NCBI RefSeq assembly: GCF_963678635.1
Contig: NW_026971441.1
Coordinates: 1-64,000, forward strand
Source of the DNA: Symsagittifera roscoffensis
Lineage: Eukaryota; Xenacoelomorpha; Acoela; Convolutidae
Direction of reading: 5' to 3'
DNA length: 64,000 nt
The position numbers and the translations under genes are program-made. Of the stretch, positions 24,835 to 37,319 are shown one piece after another (within the stretch, counting starts at the first letter, position 1; every line of letters begins with the position of its first letter). The notes under the pieces are model-generated. The model was not told the DNA's origin. It made no database searches and saw only the letters and a list, made by a program, of their open reading frames with translations.

Positions 24835-25054
24835 TAGATTTTTTCCCCGTAAATAACTTAAGGGACGAAATGGTCAAATCGTAAAAAGTGCAAGTGCATT
24901 GTTGCTTGTGGTGACTATATTAGATCTATCCAGTTACGACGCGGCATTTAGTTGTGTATCGTTAAGAGTTGCAAATGATTTTTTGTAGGTTTCCGAATTC
25001 GAGAAAAGCATTGAAAAATAAGACAAAGAGTTGAATCCAAACGTTCCCAGTGCT

Positions 25055-25084
25055 GAAAATGTACCACTTTTTTGGTACATTTTC
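25055..25084. other. Perfect 11-bp hairpin
   Basis: GAAAATGTACC - ACTTTTTT - GGTACATTTTC: an 11-bp perfect stem with an 8-base loop in otherwise featureless intergenic DNA. The flanks GTTCCC and GGGAC extend it imperfectly. It could be a short palindromic element or a structured RNA; nothing else identifies it. The rest of 24,850-25,536 shows no gene. Confidence 0.6.
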
Positions 25085-26506
25085 GGGACGGACATCAGTC
25101 GGCTTCAACTCTCGGCCTATTTTCCTAATGTTTTTTTTATGAATAACTTTCCTGGGGATTATATGAGTGATTGAATTCTTTGAATGAAATTGTGGAAAAT
25201 TTTAATCAGCCTCTTGGACTTTCTAAATGACATGAAAATTTAAACAAAAAAAAAATCAAAGTTTGAAGTTTTGCGTTGTGATTTGAAATATTCAGTATTG
25301 AGTCTTATAATTTATCTGAAGCTATTGACTTCAAAACGTTTTTTTTTGCTTCAGTTTTTTTTGTAATTCTTTCACTTTAATTCGCACTCAGCCGGTGTTT
25401 GTATTTAGTCAGCTGCAGTCATTAAAAGTTTTTAGCTGAACAATGTCTCATAATGCTATCCCAAGCAAAAAATCAAAAACTTGTTAGCCTCTTTACTTTG
25501 TCCGCAATCGTCCGCCTCTTTAGTTTTGGCTTAGTTCGCGTTGCACGGACACTTTTTAAAGATTGTTTTCTTTTAATTTTCTGAAGGACTCAAGTGGAAG
25601 TGATTGAATTGAAATCTTTTTCGAAATATAAATATTTTTTAAAAGGTGCATTATAAGGTGCATTTTTTAAAAACAATTTAAATGCAAATTTCTCAAGTTT
25701 TTTTTCAAAAATTCATCAAAATTTTTATAACTGTCGATTAACGACCACGGAATTGAAACACAGCCTATTATTATTTTCGCAATTAGCATTGTTGGATTTT
25801 TACCGCTACTTATTTTTTGTTCCTATTCAATTGTAAACAAGTTGTCTTATTTTGCATGTTAATTTTGTTTGAAATGAATTTTTTTCTAGACAAGTTGATA
25901 CAATTTCTAGACAAATTGACAAAGTCGTTTTATTTTCCGATTTAGGTCTTGCATTAGCTACACATGAAGCACTCGTGGTGGCCAATTTTTCAGCATTACA
26001 TTTAAGTTGATTTACTGCTTAATGGCTGTCAGTTTTGTTTTTGTTAAACGGCTTTTCTAAAATGTGCTTAGCCCCTGTTTCATTTTTTTGGAGGTTTGAA
26101 TTTCGAATAATTTTCAACCCCACTTGAAATCTAATCAACCCGAATGTGAAGGGAACTGCGCTCTCCGATAGCAAATAAGCAAATGACGGAAATATATTAG
26201 AGTGACTCCAAGTTATTACACTAGCAAACGCTTGATATATTGCTAAATTACTGTTTTCAACTTCCTGTTTCAAGCCGCGAATCGTAGTGCAACTAACTTT
26301 TGCTCTTTAGGGCAATTTTTTCTCACTTAAGAGAGCTTGCAGGAATTCGTGTGTTAGTGAAAACCTTTGTTTTCTAACCTTACTCGCAAATAAAGTAATT
26401 CATTAATTACTAATTTCAAGTTAGCTTTTATCACAATCTGTAGCATTGGAAATCTTATAGCATCTGTTCTCTGCTATATTTGTGGCTAGTGTTTGTAATT
26501 AATTAA

Positions 26507-26580
26507 GCGTCCTTGGCTGAGTGGTTAGTATGTGAGACCCCTAATATCTTGGTTGCAGGGTCGAATCCAACATGTAGCTG
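26507..26580 (+). repeat. tRNA-like Pol III segment in 4.2-kb unit 1 (SINE-like)
   Basis: GCGTCCT is followed by TGGCTGAGTGG, a good Pol III box A of the Leu/Ser tRNA type. About 34 bp later comes GGGTCGAATCC, one mismatch from the box B consensus GGTTCGAATCC. Acceptor and T-stem pairing are poor and there is no 3' complement to the 5' end, so it is not a functional tRNA. A tRNA-derived SINE head or an internal Pol III promoter are the best readings. Confidence 0.6.
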
Positions 26581-27877
26581 ATTTTTTTAGTTCGAGGCTT
26601 TTTTCCAATTTTTATTGCATTTTGTAGGACTGCTTTTTGTGGTGTTCTCGATAAAGTTTGCGAAGCTAAGCTTCGCTTTTTTGTCAAGACTTGTATTTCG
26701 TCCTGTCAAATAACGGGTAGTTATTGGGATAGTTATAGCAAGATGCCAAAGTTGGCTAGCTTTAGCAAGATGCCAAAGTTGTCAATTTCTTGTGGTTGTG
26801 AGCGGCGAGGTTTGAATAACACTATATGCACCTTGATTGTGTTCGGCTTTTTTGTACCGACCATTGAAAATGGGGAGGAATTTTGTATAGGGTTGTAGTT
26901 AATTCTTTTACCACGCAAAATCAGTAACGCAAATAATCATTGGACTAGCTTGAGTGATTTATCATATTGAAGCACTTTCAGTCGTTATTCGAACGATCAA
27001 GTAAAAGTTAACTGTGAAGCGAAAAACCTCTTTGAAATTGTTAGTTTTTTGTCTAGTTTCGACTAAATATAGTTTTTGAATTGTTTTTTTTTAAGGCTGA
27101 AAAAACTAAATTTTCCAAACGGAAACTAGTTTTAACAGCTTTATTCACCACTTACCTGGCAATAAAAGTTTTTTTTTCAATTTTTCTTTCTGTTTTCGAC
27201 TTTTGTCAATTCTGCTTAATTTTTTTTTACTTAAAACGCGTGTGTGTAGTTTTCTCATCACACCGCGCACAAAAAGACACTAACTTGAAGAAATCAATAA
27301 TTTGAAGAGTTCATTTGTAGTTTTTATGAGTTTGGTCGGAAGATTCTGTGCTACTTGCACAGCAACCGGCTGTCTTTGCTCAGCTAAGGCTTTGGTTTTG
27401 CTCGCCTGTTTTTGATTTGTTTTCATTTGCGAAGTGCTGCTTCGCCTCTGTATAAAAATGAGTTTTAAGTATTAGAACTTTCAGCTGAAAAAAAAATCTG
27501 AAAAGAAAGCTTCCCTTGACTTGGTTTTCATACCGTATAACGTTAAAATTGTTAACAAAATCATACAACAGATTCATAAACCTTAAAAAACGTAATCACT
27601 GATTTTGGTTTAAAAGACCAATTAATTTACCTTTTTTATTCTTTTTGAATTTAAAGGCACCATCTAGTCACATCAATGAGTGATCTCAGATTTTGTTAAT
27701 GGAATATGCCTGCCAAAGCCATGGTATATGAAAAAAGTCATTACACAGAATTGAACATTAAAACAAATCTTTCGAAGATAATTTGGGAAAGTTTCTACAG
27801 TCAAAACACTCCTGAAGATGATTGAAAACTTTTAAATTCTAATTTTTGACAATAGTAGTAAATGTTGGAGGTTAAGT

Positions 27878-27907
27878 GGGGGGGGGGGGGGGGTAGGGGG
27901 GGGGGGG
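27878..27907 (+). repeat. Poly-G tract in 4.2-kb unit 1
   Basis: Sixteen G, then TA, then twelve G, embedded in a genome of roughly 70% AT. It is followed by the conserved GGAGGTGGCAGACCCC. The run meets the pattern for G-quadruplex formation and is also a place where assemblers and sequencers err. Confidence 0.85.
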
Positions 27908-30755
27908 TTTGGAGGTGGCAGACCCCTGTGTTTTTTAAGATAGGGAATAGAGCATCCGGTCTGCCAGCTATGTATTAACATTGGGTATAGAGTCTACAAT
28001 GTATTGAGATAGGGAATACCAAATACCAATGGTAAGGTTTCAGTGTGATAATAAGAGAAAGAAAAACTAAATTTTTTGGTTATTGAGTGGAAATGTCTAG
28101 TTTTTTCGCGAAAGTTTCGGCGCCCGTTACCTAATTGTTAAATATCAAATGTTAATTACGTGTAGGTTGTGTAATGAAGGACTTTTAATTAGTTTTTTGA
28201 TTTATGGTAAGTCAATGGTAAGAGTTTTTGGGTAAAAACTTGGAATTTTTATGAAAACATTTTCAAAAAAACTTTAAAACACGATAAGATTAGCTTTTAT
28301 TGGACCTAATTTATCAAATAATCTTACTTTTTATCTAATTGAAACAATTATCTTACTTTCTATCTAATTGAAACAAAGATGAAACCTACTGAACCTTAGA
28401 AAAAAGTCAAAATTTTGAGAAAAAATTGCAAAAATTTCAAGTATTTGGAAAAAATTGCAAAAATTTCAAGTATTTGGAAAAAACTGCAAAAATTTCATGT
28501 TCTGCAAAAAACATTGCAGAAATCTCATAATTCTCGCTAATGTATTGTTGCTTCTGGTCTAATTTTAAACGTACTTTTACAAGTATAGTAAAGAAAGTAT
28601 AGTAAAAAAATAATCGAATCTATCCAAAATTTTCCATTTTCAACGTTTCTTTGTTGATTAACTAATTTTTTAACCAGTTCAGGGCGAATTGAAATAGGAT
28701 TCTCAATTCAAATGAACGTTAAGGCAACATTCTACAAAATTTCTAGATCAGAGTCCATGATTTAACTCCTCCTCAGTTTTATCTCAATGATTAACCCAAA
28801 TTTGTACAAAAATTACAACTTCTGTGAAATTTTTACGTTAATAATAAATATTTTAGATCAATGATGAAAAATGAACAGTTAATTGCTAAAATTGATCAAA
28901 AATTGGATAAATTTTTCTTGAAAGTTTATTCGATTTTGGCTCAAATTCAACAAAATCTTCTTCAAATTTGATGATTATCTCTCTGTTGCTTCTGCAGCAT
29001 AATTTTTATGATTTTCCGTAGAAATGTTAAAGGTTATTCTTGCTTTCTGCTTTAGGTATGTTTTCGCTATTGAATACACTTTGCAAGAAAATGTAGTCAG
29101 AACTGGAGAATTAAGGAGAAAAAAGTATCAATTGAACGAAAAATTTGCTGGCAGAGATGAAATTAGATCTGATACCGTCTAATTATTTTGATAAAAATTG
29201 TAAATGTCTGCCTCAAGATTCCCTTATTTAGTTGCTACAGTAATTTATTCGAGCAAAAATACACTTTTGGAATCAATAACTATCGCTTTTTTTGAAAAAC
29301 AATTACTTTTTGCCTAATTTTTTCTAGAAATGTTCTATGTTTTAAGGTAATTCTTGCTTTCTGCTTGATGTATGTTTTCGCTATTGAACTTACTTTACAA
29401 GAAAAAATAGTCAGTACTGGAGAATTTAGGAGGAAAATAGTATCAATTGAACAAACAATTTGCTGGCAGAGATGAAATAAGAACTGATACCGTATGATTA
29501 TTAAGATAAAAATTGTAAATGTCTTCCCCAAGGTTCCCTTGTGCAGTTGCTACCGTAAAATTTTTAAGCAAAATTACAACTTTTGGGATCAATAACTATC
29601 ACTTTTCTTTCAGAATAGTTATTAAATCGTTTATTACTCTTAATTTATGACGGAAGTTTTCTCAAGGATATCCAAGTGAAAAATAAGTGGTGCTGATTAA
29701 AGCACTTAAAAATATAGATAAAAATGAGAATATAATGGTGTATTTTTACGATTTAAGATCAAATTAAGTGCAGCTCTACGCGTTGCACGGACACTTTTTA
29801 AAGATTCAGTTTTCTTCTAATTTCTGAAGGACTCAAGTGGAAGTGATTGAATTGAAATCTTATTCGAAATATAAGTATTTTTTAAAAGGTGCATTATAAG
29901 GCGCATTTTTTAAAAACAATTTTAATGCAAATTTCTCAAGTTTTTGTTTCTAAAATTCATCAAAATTTTTATAATTGTCGATTACTGACCACGGAAATGA
30001 AAAACAGCCTATTATTATTATCGCAATTAGCATTGTTGGAATTTAACCGCTACTTAGTTTTTGTTCCTATTCAATTGTAAACAAGTTGTCTTATTTTGCA
30101 TTGCATGTTAATTTTGTTTGAAATGAATTTTTTTCCAGACAAGTTGATACAATTTCTAGACAAATTGGCAAAGTCGTTTTATTTTCCGATTTAAGTCTTG
30201 CATTAGTTACACATGAAGCACTCGTGGTGGCCTATTTTTCAGCAGTACATTTAAGTTGATTTACTGCTTAATGGCTGTCAGTTTTGTTTTTGTTAAACGG
30301 CTTTTCTAAAATGTGCTTAGCCCCTGTTTCATTTTTTTCGAGGTTTGAATTTCGAGTAATTTTCAAGCCCACTTGAAATCTAATCAACCCGAATGTGAAG
30401 GGAACTGCGCTCTCCGATAGCAAATAAGCAAATGACGGAAATATATTAGAGTGACTCCAAGTTGTTAGACTAGCAAACGCTTGATATATTGCTAAATTAC
30501 TGTTTTGAACTTCCTGTTTCAAGCCGCGAATCGTAGTGCAACTAACTTTTGCTATTTAAGGCAATTTCTTCTCACTTAAGCGAGCTTGCAGGAATTCGTG
30601 TGTTAGTGAAAACATTTGCTTTCTAACCTTACTCGCAAATAAAGTAATTCATTAATTACTAATTTCAAGTTAGCTTTTATCACAATCTGTAGCATTGGAA
30701 ATCTTATAGCATCTGTTCTCTGCTATATTTGTGGCTAGTGTTTGTAATTAATTAA

Positions 30756-30829
30756 GCGTCCTTGGCTGAGTGGTTAGTATGTGAGACTCCTAATATCTTG
30801 GTTGCAGGGTCGAATCCAACATGTAGCTG
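30756..30829 (+). repeat. tRNA-like Pol III segment in 4.2-kb unit 2
   Basis: Same segment as at 26,507, one substitution (GACTCC for GACCCC). Box A and box B are unchanged. It is followed by TTTTTTTT, which could end Pol III transcription. Confidence 0.6.
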
Positions 30830-32093
30830 ATTTTTTTTAGTTCGAGGCTTTTTTTCCAATTTTTATTGCATTTTGTAGGACTGCTTTTTGTGGTGTTCTC
30901 GATAATGTTTGCGAAGCTAAGCTTCGCTTTTTTGTCAAGACTTGTATTTCGTCCTGTCAAATAACGGGTAGTTATTGGGATAGTTATAGCAAGATGCCAA
31001 AGTTGGCTAGCTACAGCAAGATGCCAAAGTTGTCAACTTCGTGTGGTTGTGAGCGGCGAGGTTTGAATAACGCTATATGCACCTTGATTGCGTTCGGCTT
31101 TTTTGTACCGACCATTGAAAATGGCGAGGAATTTTGTATAGGGTTGTAGTTAATTCTTTTACCACGCAAAATCAGTAACGCAATCAATCATTGGACTAGC
31201 TTGAGTGATTTATCATATTGAAGCACTCTCAGTCGTTATTCGAACGATCAAGTAAAACTTCCGAAAAAATTCACTGTGCCGCGAAAAACCTGTTTGAAAT
31301 TGTTAGTTTTTTGTCTAATTTCGACTAAATTTACTGATGATAAGTTTTTGAATTTTTTTTAAGGCTGAAAAAACTAAATTTTTCCAAACGGAAACTAGTT
31401 TTAACAGCTTTATTCACCACTTACCTGGCAATAAAAGTTTTTTTGTTCAATTTTTGTTTCTTTTTTTTTTACTTTTGTCATTTCTGTTGAATTTTGTTTC
31501 TTAAAAGAATCAATAATTTGAAGAGTTGATTTGTAGTTTTTATGAATTTGGTCGGAAGATTCTGTGCTATTTGCACAGCAACCGGCTGTCTTTGCTCAGC
31601 TCAGGCTTTGGTTTTGCTCGCCTGTTTTTGATTTGTTTTCGTTTGCGAAGTGCTGCTTCGCCTCAGTATAAAAATGAGTTTCAAGTATTGGAACTTTCAG
31701 CTGAAAAAAAAACTGAAAAGAAAGCTTCCCTTGACTTGGTTTTCATACCGTATAACGTTAAAATTGTAAACAAAACCATACAACAGATTCATAAACCTTA
31801 AAAAACGTAAACACTGATTTTGGCTTAAAAGACCAAATAATTTACGGTTTTTATACTCTTTGAATTTAAACGCACCATCTGGTCACATCAATGAGTGATC
31901 TCAAATTTTGTTAATGGAATATGCCTGCCAAAGCCATGGTATATGAAAAAAGTCATTACACAGAATTGAACATTAAAACAAATCTTTCGAAGATAATTTG
32001 GGAAAGTTTCTACAGTCAAAACACTCCTGAAGATGATTAAAAACTTTTTAATTCTAATTTTTTGACAATAGTAGTAGATGTTGTAGGTTAAGT

Positions 32094-32127
32094 GGGGGGG
32101 GGGGGCGTGGGGGTTTTTGGGGGGGAG
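32094..32127 (+). repeat. Poly-G tract in 4.2-kb unit 2
   Basis: Twelve G, then CGT, five G, TTTTT and seven G, ending in the same AGGTGGCAGACCCC context. The tract is at the same place in the unit but differs in length and interruptions. Confidence 0.85.
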
Positions 32128-32983
32128 GTGGCAGACCCCTATGTTTTAAGATAGGGAATAGAGCATCCGGTCTGCCAGCTATGTATTAACATTGGGTATA
32201 GAGTCTACTATGTATTGAGATACCAATGGTAAGGTTTCAGTGTGATAGTATGAGAAAGAAAAACTTATTTTTTTTTGGTTCTCGAGTGGAAATGTCTAGT
32301 TTTTTTGCAAAAATTTTGGCGCCCGTTACCTAATTATTAAATAGCAAAGGTTAATTACGTGTAGGTTGTGTAATGAAGGATTTTTAATTAATTTTTTGAT
32401 ACATGGTAAGTCAATGGTAAGAGTTCTTGGGTAAAAACTTGAAATATTTACGAAAACATTTTCAAAAAACTTTAAAACACGATAAGATTAGCTTTTATTG
32501 GACCTAATTTATCAATTAATCTTACTTTCTATCTAATTGAAACAATTATCTTGCTTTCTATCTAATTGAAACAAAGCTGAAACCTACTGAACCTTGGAAA
32601 AAAGTCAAAATTTTGAGAAAAAATTGCAAAAATTTCAAGTATTTGGAAACAATTGCAAAAATTTCAAGTATTTGGAAACAATGCAAAAATTTCATGTTTT
32701 GCAAAAAACAGTGCAGAAGCCTCATAATTCTCGCTAATGTATTGTTGCTTCTGGTATAATTTTAAACGTACTTTTACAAGTATAGTAAAGAAAGTATAGT
32801 AAAAAATAATCGAATCTATCCAAAGTTTTCCATTTTCAACCTTTTTTTTGTTGATAAACTAATTTTTTAACCAGTTCAGGGCGAATTGAAATAGGATTCT
32901 CGATTCAAATGAACGTTACGGCAATATTCTACGAAATTTTTAGATCAGAGTCCATGATTTAACTCCTCCTCAGTTTTATCTCA

Positions 32984-33169
32984 ATGATTAACCCAAATTT
33001 GTACAAAAATTACAACTTCTGTGAAATTTTTCACGTTAATAATAATAATTTTAGATCAGTGATGAAAAATGAACAGTTAATTGCTAAAATTGATAATAAA
33101 TTGGATAAATTTTTCTTGAAAGTTTATTCGATTTTGGCTCAAATTCAACAAAATCTTCTTCATAACTGA
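32984..33169 (+). CDS. Possible small relict ORF in 4.2-kb unit 2
   Basis: A 61-codon frame (NPNLYKNYNFCEIFHVNNNN near its start, ending QIQQNLLHN) is preceded in frame by further plausible codons broken by a TAA. Copies at 36,385-36,588 and 53,080-53,283 have a glutamate codon in place of that TAA, but a new TAA truncates their C-terminus; unit 1 is frame-disrupted. No domain is recognised. It may be a fossil of a coding segment or chance. Confidence 0.25.
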   Translation: MINPNLYKNYNFCEIFHVNNNNFRSVMKNEQLIAKIDNKLDKFFLKVYSILAQIQQNLLHN

Positions 33170-34949
33170 TGATTATCTCTCTGTTGCTTCTGCATCATAA
33201 TTTTTATGATTTTCCGTAGAAATGTTCTGTTTAAAGGTTATTCTTGCTTTCTGCTTTAGGTATCATTTCGCTATTGAATACACTTTGCAAGAAAAATTAG
33301 TCAGAACTGGAGACTTTAGGAGGAAAATAGTATCAATTGAACGAACAATTTGCTGGCAGAGATGAAATTAGAACTGATGCCGTCTAATTATTTTGATAAA
33401 AATTGTAAATGTCTTCCTCAAGGTTCCCTTATTTAGTTGCTACAGTAATTTATTCAAGCAGAAATACAACTTTTGGAATCAATGACTATCGCTTTTCTTT
33501 AAAAATAATTATTTTTTGCATGATTTTTTGTAGAAATGTTCTGTGTTTTAAGGTAATTCTTGCTTTCTGCTTAATGTATGTTTTCGCTATTGAACACACT
33601 TTACAAGAAAATTTAGTCAGAGCTGGAGAATTTAGGAGGAAAATAGTATCAATTGAACAAAAAATTTGCTGGCAGAGATGAAATTAGAACTGATACCGTC
33701 TAATTATTAAGATAAAAATTGTGAATGTCTTCCCCAAGGTTCCCTTGTGCAGTTGCTACCGTAAAATATTTAAGCAAAATAACTTTTGGAATCAATAACT
33801 ATCACTTTTCTTGCAAAATAGTTATTAAATCGCTTTTTACTCTTAATTTATGACGGAAGTTTTCTCAAGAATATCCAAGTGATAAATAAGTGGTGCTAGT
33901 TAAAGCATTCAAAAATATATGTAAGAAATGAGAATATAATGGTGTATTTTTACGATTTAAGATCAAATTAAGTGCAGCTCTACGTGTTGCACGGACACTT
34001 TTTAAAGATTCAGTTTTCTTCTAACTTTCTGAAGGACTCAAGTGGAAGTGATTGAATTAAAATTTTATTCGAAAAATAAGTATTTTTTAAAAGGTGCATT
34101 ATAAGGTGCAATTTTTAAAAACAATTTTAATGCAAATTTCTCAAGTTTTTTTTTCAAAAATTCATCAAAAATTTTATAATTGTCGATTAATGACCACGGA
34201 ATTGAAACACAGCCTATTTTCGCAATTAACATTGTTGGATTTTAACCGCTACTTAGTTTTTGTTCCTATTCAATTGTAAACAAGTTGTCTTATTTTGCAT
34301 GTTAAGTTTGTTTGAAATGAATTTTTTTCTAGACAAGTTGATACAATTTCTAGACAAATTGACAAATTTGTTTTATTTTCCGATTTAAGTCTTGCATTAG
34401 CTACATGTGAAGCACTCGTGCTGGCCAATTTTTCAGCAGTACATTTAAGTTGATTTACTGCTTAATGGCTGTCAGTTTTGTTTTTGTTAAACGGCTTTTC
34501 TAAAATGTGCTTAGCCCCTGTTTCATTTTTTTCGAGGTTTGAATTTCGAATAATTTTCAAGCCCACTTGAAATCTAATCAACCCGACTGTGAAGGGAACT
34601 GCGCTCTCCGATAGCAAATAAGCAAATGACGGAAATATATTAGAGTGACTCCAAGTTGTTACACTAGCAAACGCTTGATATATTGCTGAATTACTGTTTT
34701 GAACTTCCTGTTTCAAGCCGCGAATCGTAGTGCAACTAACTTTTTTTATTTAAGGCAATTTCTTCTCACTTAAGCGAGCTTGCAGGAATTCGTGTGTTAG
34801 TGAAAACCTTTGTTTTCTAACCTTACTCGCAAATAAAGTAATTCAATAATTACTAATTTCAAGTTAGCTTTTATCACAATCTGTAGCATTGGAAATCTTA
34901 TAGCATCTGTTCTCTGCTATATTTGTGGCTAGTGTTTGTAATTAATTAA

Positions 34950-35023
34950 GCGTCCTTGGCTAAGTGGTTAGTATGTGAGACCCCTAATATCTTGGTTGCA
35001 GGGTCGAATCCAACATTTAACTG
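34950..35023 (+). repeat. tRNA-like Pol III segment in 4.2-kb unit 3
   Basis: Third copy; box A is changed to TGGCTAAGTGG, box B intact. The 3' edge differs (CATTTAACTGA). Confidence 0.55.
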
Positions 35024-35575
35024 ATTTTTTTTAGTTCGAGGCTTTTTTCCAATTTTTATTGCACTTTGTAGGACTGCTTTTTGTGGTGTTCTCGATAATG
35101 TTTGCAAAGCTAAACTTCGCTTTTTTGTCAAGACTTGTATTTCGTCCTGTCAAATAACGGGTAGTTATTGGGATAGTTATAGCAAGATGCCAAAGTTGGC
35201 TAGCTACAGCAAGATGCCAAAGTTGTCAACTTCTTGTGGTTGTGAGCGGCGAGGTTTGAATAACGCTATATGCACCTTGATTGTGTTCGGTTTTTTTGTA
35301 CCGACCGTTGAAAATGGGGAGGAATTTTGTTTAGGGTTGTAGTTAATTCTTTTACCACGCAAAATCAGTAACGCAAATAATCATTGGACTAGCTTGAGTG
35401 ATTTATCATATTGAAGCACTTTCAGTCGTTATTCGAACGATCAAGTAAAAGTTCACTGTGTCGCGACTGCATTTTAAAATATTCGTTCACTCTAATTACT
35501 TTTTCGAATAAACGTTGTTTTTTGTCCAGGCACTTAGCTTGATAATTGTCAGTAGTAGAGGTTGGAGGTTCAGTT

Positions 35576-35593
35576 GGGGGGGGGGGGGGGGGG
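35576..35593 (+). repeat. Poly-G tract in 4.2-kb unit 3
   Basis: Eighteen uninterrupted G before AGGTGGCAGACCCCC. The sequence left of it is different from units 1 and 2, so the G-tract sits exactly at a rearrangement breakpoint. Confidence 0.85.
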
Positions 35594-36384
35594 AGGTGGC
35601 AGACCCCCTATGTTTTAAGATAGGGAATAGAGCATCCGGTCTGCCAGCTATGTATTAACATTGGGTATAGAGTCTACTATGTATTGAGATAGGGAATACC
35701 AATGGTAAGGTTTCAGTGTGATAGTAAGAGAAAGAAAAACTTATTTTTTTTGGTTCTCGAGTGGAAATGTCTAGTTTTTTCGCAAAAATTGCGGCGCCCG
35801 TTACCTAATTGTTAAATATCAAAGGTTAATTACGTGTAGGTTGTGTAATGAAGGACTTTTAATTATTTTTTTGATACATGGTAAGTCAATGGTAAGAGAT
35901 TTTGGGTAAAAAATTGGAATTTTTATGAAAACAATTTCAAAAAACTTTAAAACACGATAAGGTTAGCTTTTATTGGACCTAATTTATCAAATAATCTTAC
36001 TTTCTATGTAATTGAAACAATTATATTACTTTCTATCTAATTGAAACAAAGCTGAAACCTACTGAACCTTGGAAAAAAGTCAAAAATTTGAGAAAAAACT
36101 GCAAAAATCTCAAGTATTTGGAAAAAAATGCAAAAATTTCAAGTATTTGGAAAAAACTACAAAAATTTCATGTTTTGCAAAAAACATTGCAGAAATCTCA
36201 TAATTCTTGCTTATGTATTGTTGCTTCTGGTCTAATTTTAAACGTAATTTTACAAGTATAGTGAAGAAAGTATAGTAAAAAAATAATCGAATCTATCCAA
36301 AATTTTCCATTTTCAACTTTTTTTTGTTGATTAACTACTTTTTTAACCAGTTCAGGGCGAATTGAAATAAGATTCTTAATTCAA

Positions 36385-36588
36385 ATGAACGTTAAGGCAA
36401 TATTCTACAAAATTTCTAGATCAGAGTCCATGATTGAACTCCTCCTCAGTTTTATCTCAATAATTAACCCAAATTTGTACAAAAATTACAATTTCTGTGA
36501 AATTTTTCACGTTAATAATAATCATTTTAGATCAATGATGAAAAATGAACAGTTAATTGCTAAAATTGATCAAAAATTGGATAAATAA
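36385..36588 (+). pseudogene. Relict small ORF in 4.2-kb unit 3
   Basis: Reads MNVKAIFYKISRSESMIELL and on to KIDQKLDK before TAA; the downstream 17 codons present in unit 2 remain recognisable past the stop. The copy at 53,080-53,283 is nearly identical. Function unknown. Confidence 0.25.
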
Positions 36589-37319
36589 TTGTTGAAAGTT
36601 TATTCGATTTCGGCTCAAATTCAACAAAATCTTCTTCATAACTGATGATTATCTCTCTGTTGCTTCTGCAGCATAATTTTTATGATTTTCCGTAGAAATG
36701 TTCTGTTTAAAGGCTATTCTTGCTTTCTGCTTTAGGTATGTTTTCGCTATTGAATACACTTTGCAAGAAAATTTAGTCAGAACTGGAGAATTTAGGAGGA
36801 AAATAGTATCAATTGAACGAACAATTTGCTGGCAGAGATGAAATTAGAACTGATACCGTCTAATTATTTTGATAAAAATTGTAAATGTCTTCCTCAAGGT
36901 TCCCTTATTTAGTTGCTACAGTAATTTATTCAAGCAAAAATACAACTTTTGGAATCAATAACTATCGCTTTTCTTGAAAAATAATTATTTTTTGAATAAT
37001 TTTTCGTAGAAATGTTCTATGTTTTAAGGTAATTCTTGCTTTCTGCTTAATGTATGTTTTCGCTATTGAACACACTTTACAAGAAAATTTAGTCAGAACT
37101 GGAGAGTTTAGGAGGAAAATAGTGTCAATTGAACGAACAATTTGCTGGCAGAGATGAAATTAGAACTGATACCGTCTATTTATTAAGATAAAAATTGTAA
37201 ATGTCTTCCCCAAGGTTCCCTTGTGCAGTTGCTACCGTAAAATATTTAAGCAAAATTACAACTTTTGGGATTAAAAACTATCACTTTTCTTGCAAAATAG
37301 TTATTAAATCGCTTTTTAC

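Larger units (their letters stand above)
25537..29778. repeat. 4.2-kb tandem unit, copy 1
   Basis: First of three direct repeats, starting CGCGTTGCACGGACACTTTTTAAAG and ending AAGTGCAGCTCTA. Landmarks in order are CTGAAGGACTCAAGTGG, a tRNA-like segment, the palindrome GCGAAGCTAAGCTTCGC, a G-tract, a row of GCAAAAATTTCAAGTATTTGG repeats (about 28,420-28,510), and two sub-repeats of about 310 bp (29,013-29,630). Identity with copy 2 is high, about 95% by eye. No convincing intact gene is present. Its last ~150 bp also form the outer end of the large inverted repeat at 37.3 kb, which ties this repeat to the multi-gene element further on. Confidence 0.9.
29779..33982. repeat. 4.2-kb tandem unit, copy 2
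   Basis: Second direct copy, same landmarks in the same order as copy 1, with small indels (for example a shortened and interrupted G-tract at 32,094-32,125 and an altered T-tract near 31,450). Like copy 1 it holds two ~310-bp sub-repeats at about 33,210-33,830. It directly abuts copies 1 and 3. Confidence 0.9.

Noticed and set aside
26019-26273. 84-codon minus-strand frame kept open in all three 4.2-kb units (also 30,268 and 34,462)
   Set aside because: It opens with TTG, and most differences between units change the amino acid, so I see no sign of selection on protein. The units are simply young.
26507-26580. A functional tRNA gene
   Set aside because: Boxes A and B are present but acceptor, anticodon and T stems do not pair, so it is listed as a tRNA-like repeat instead.
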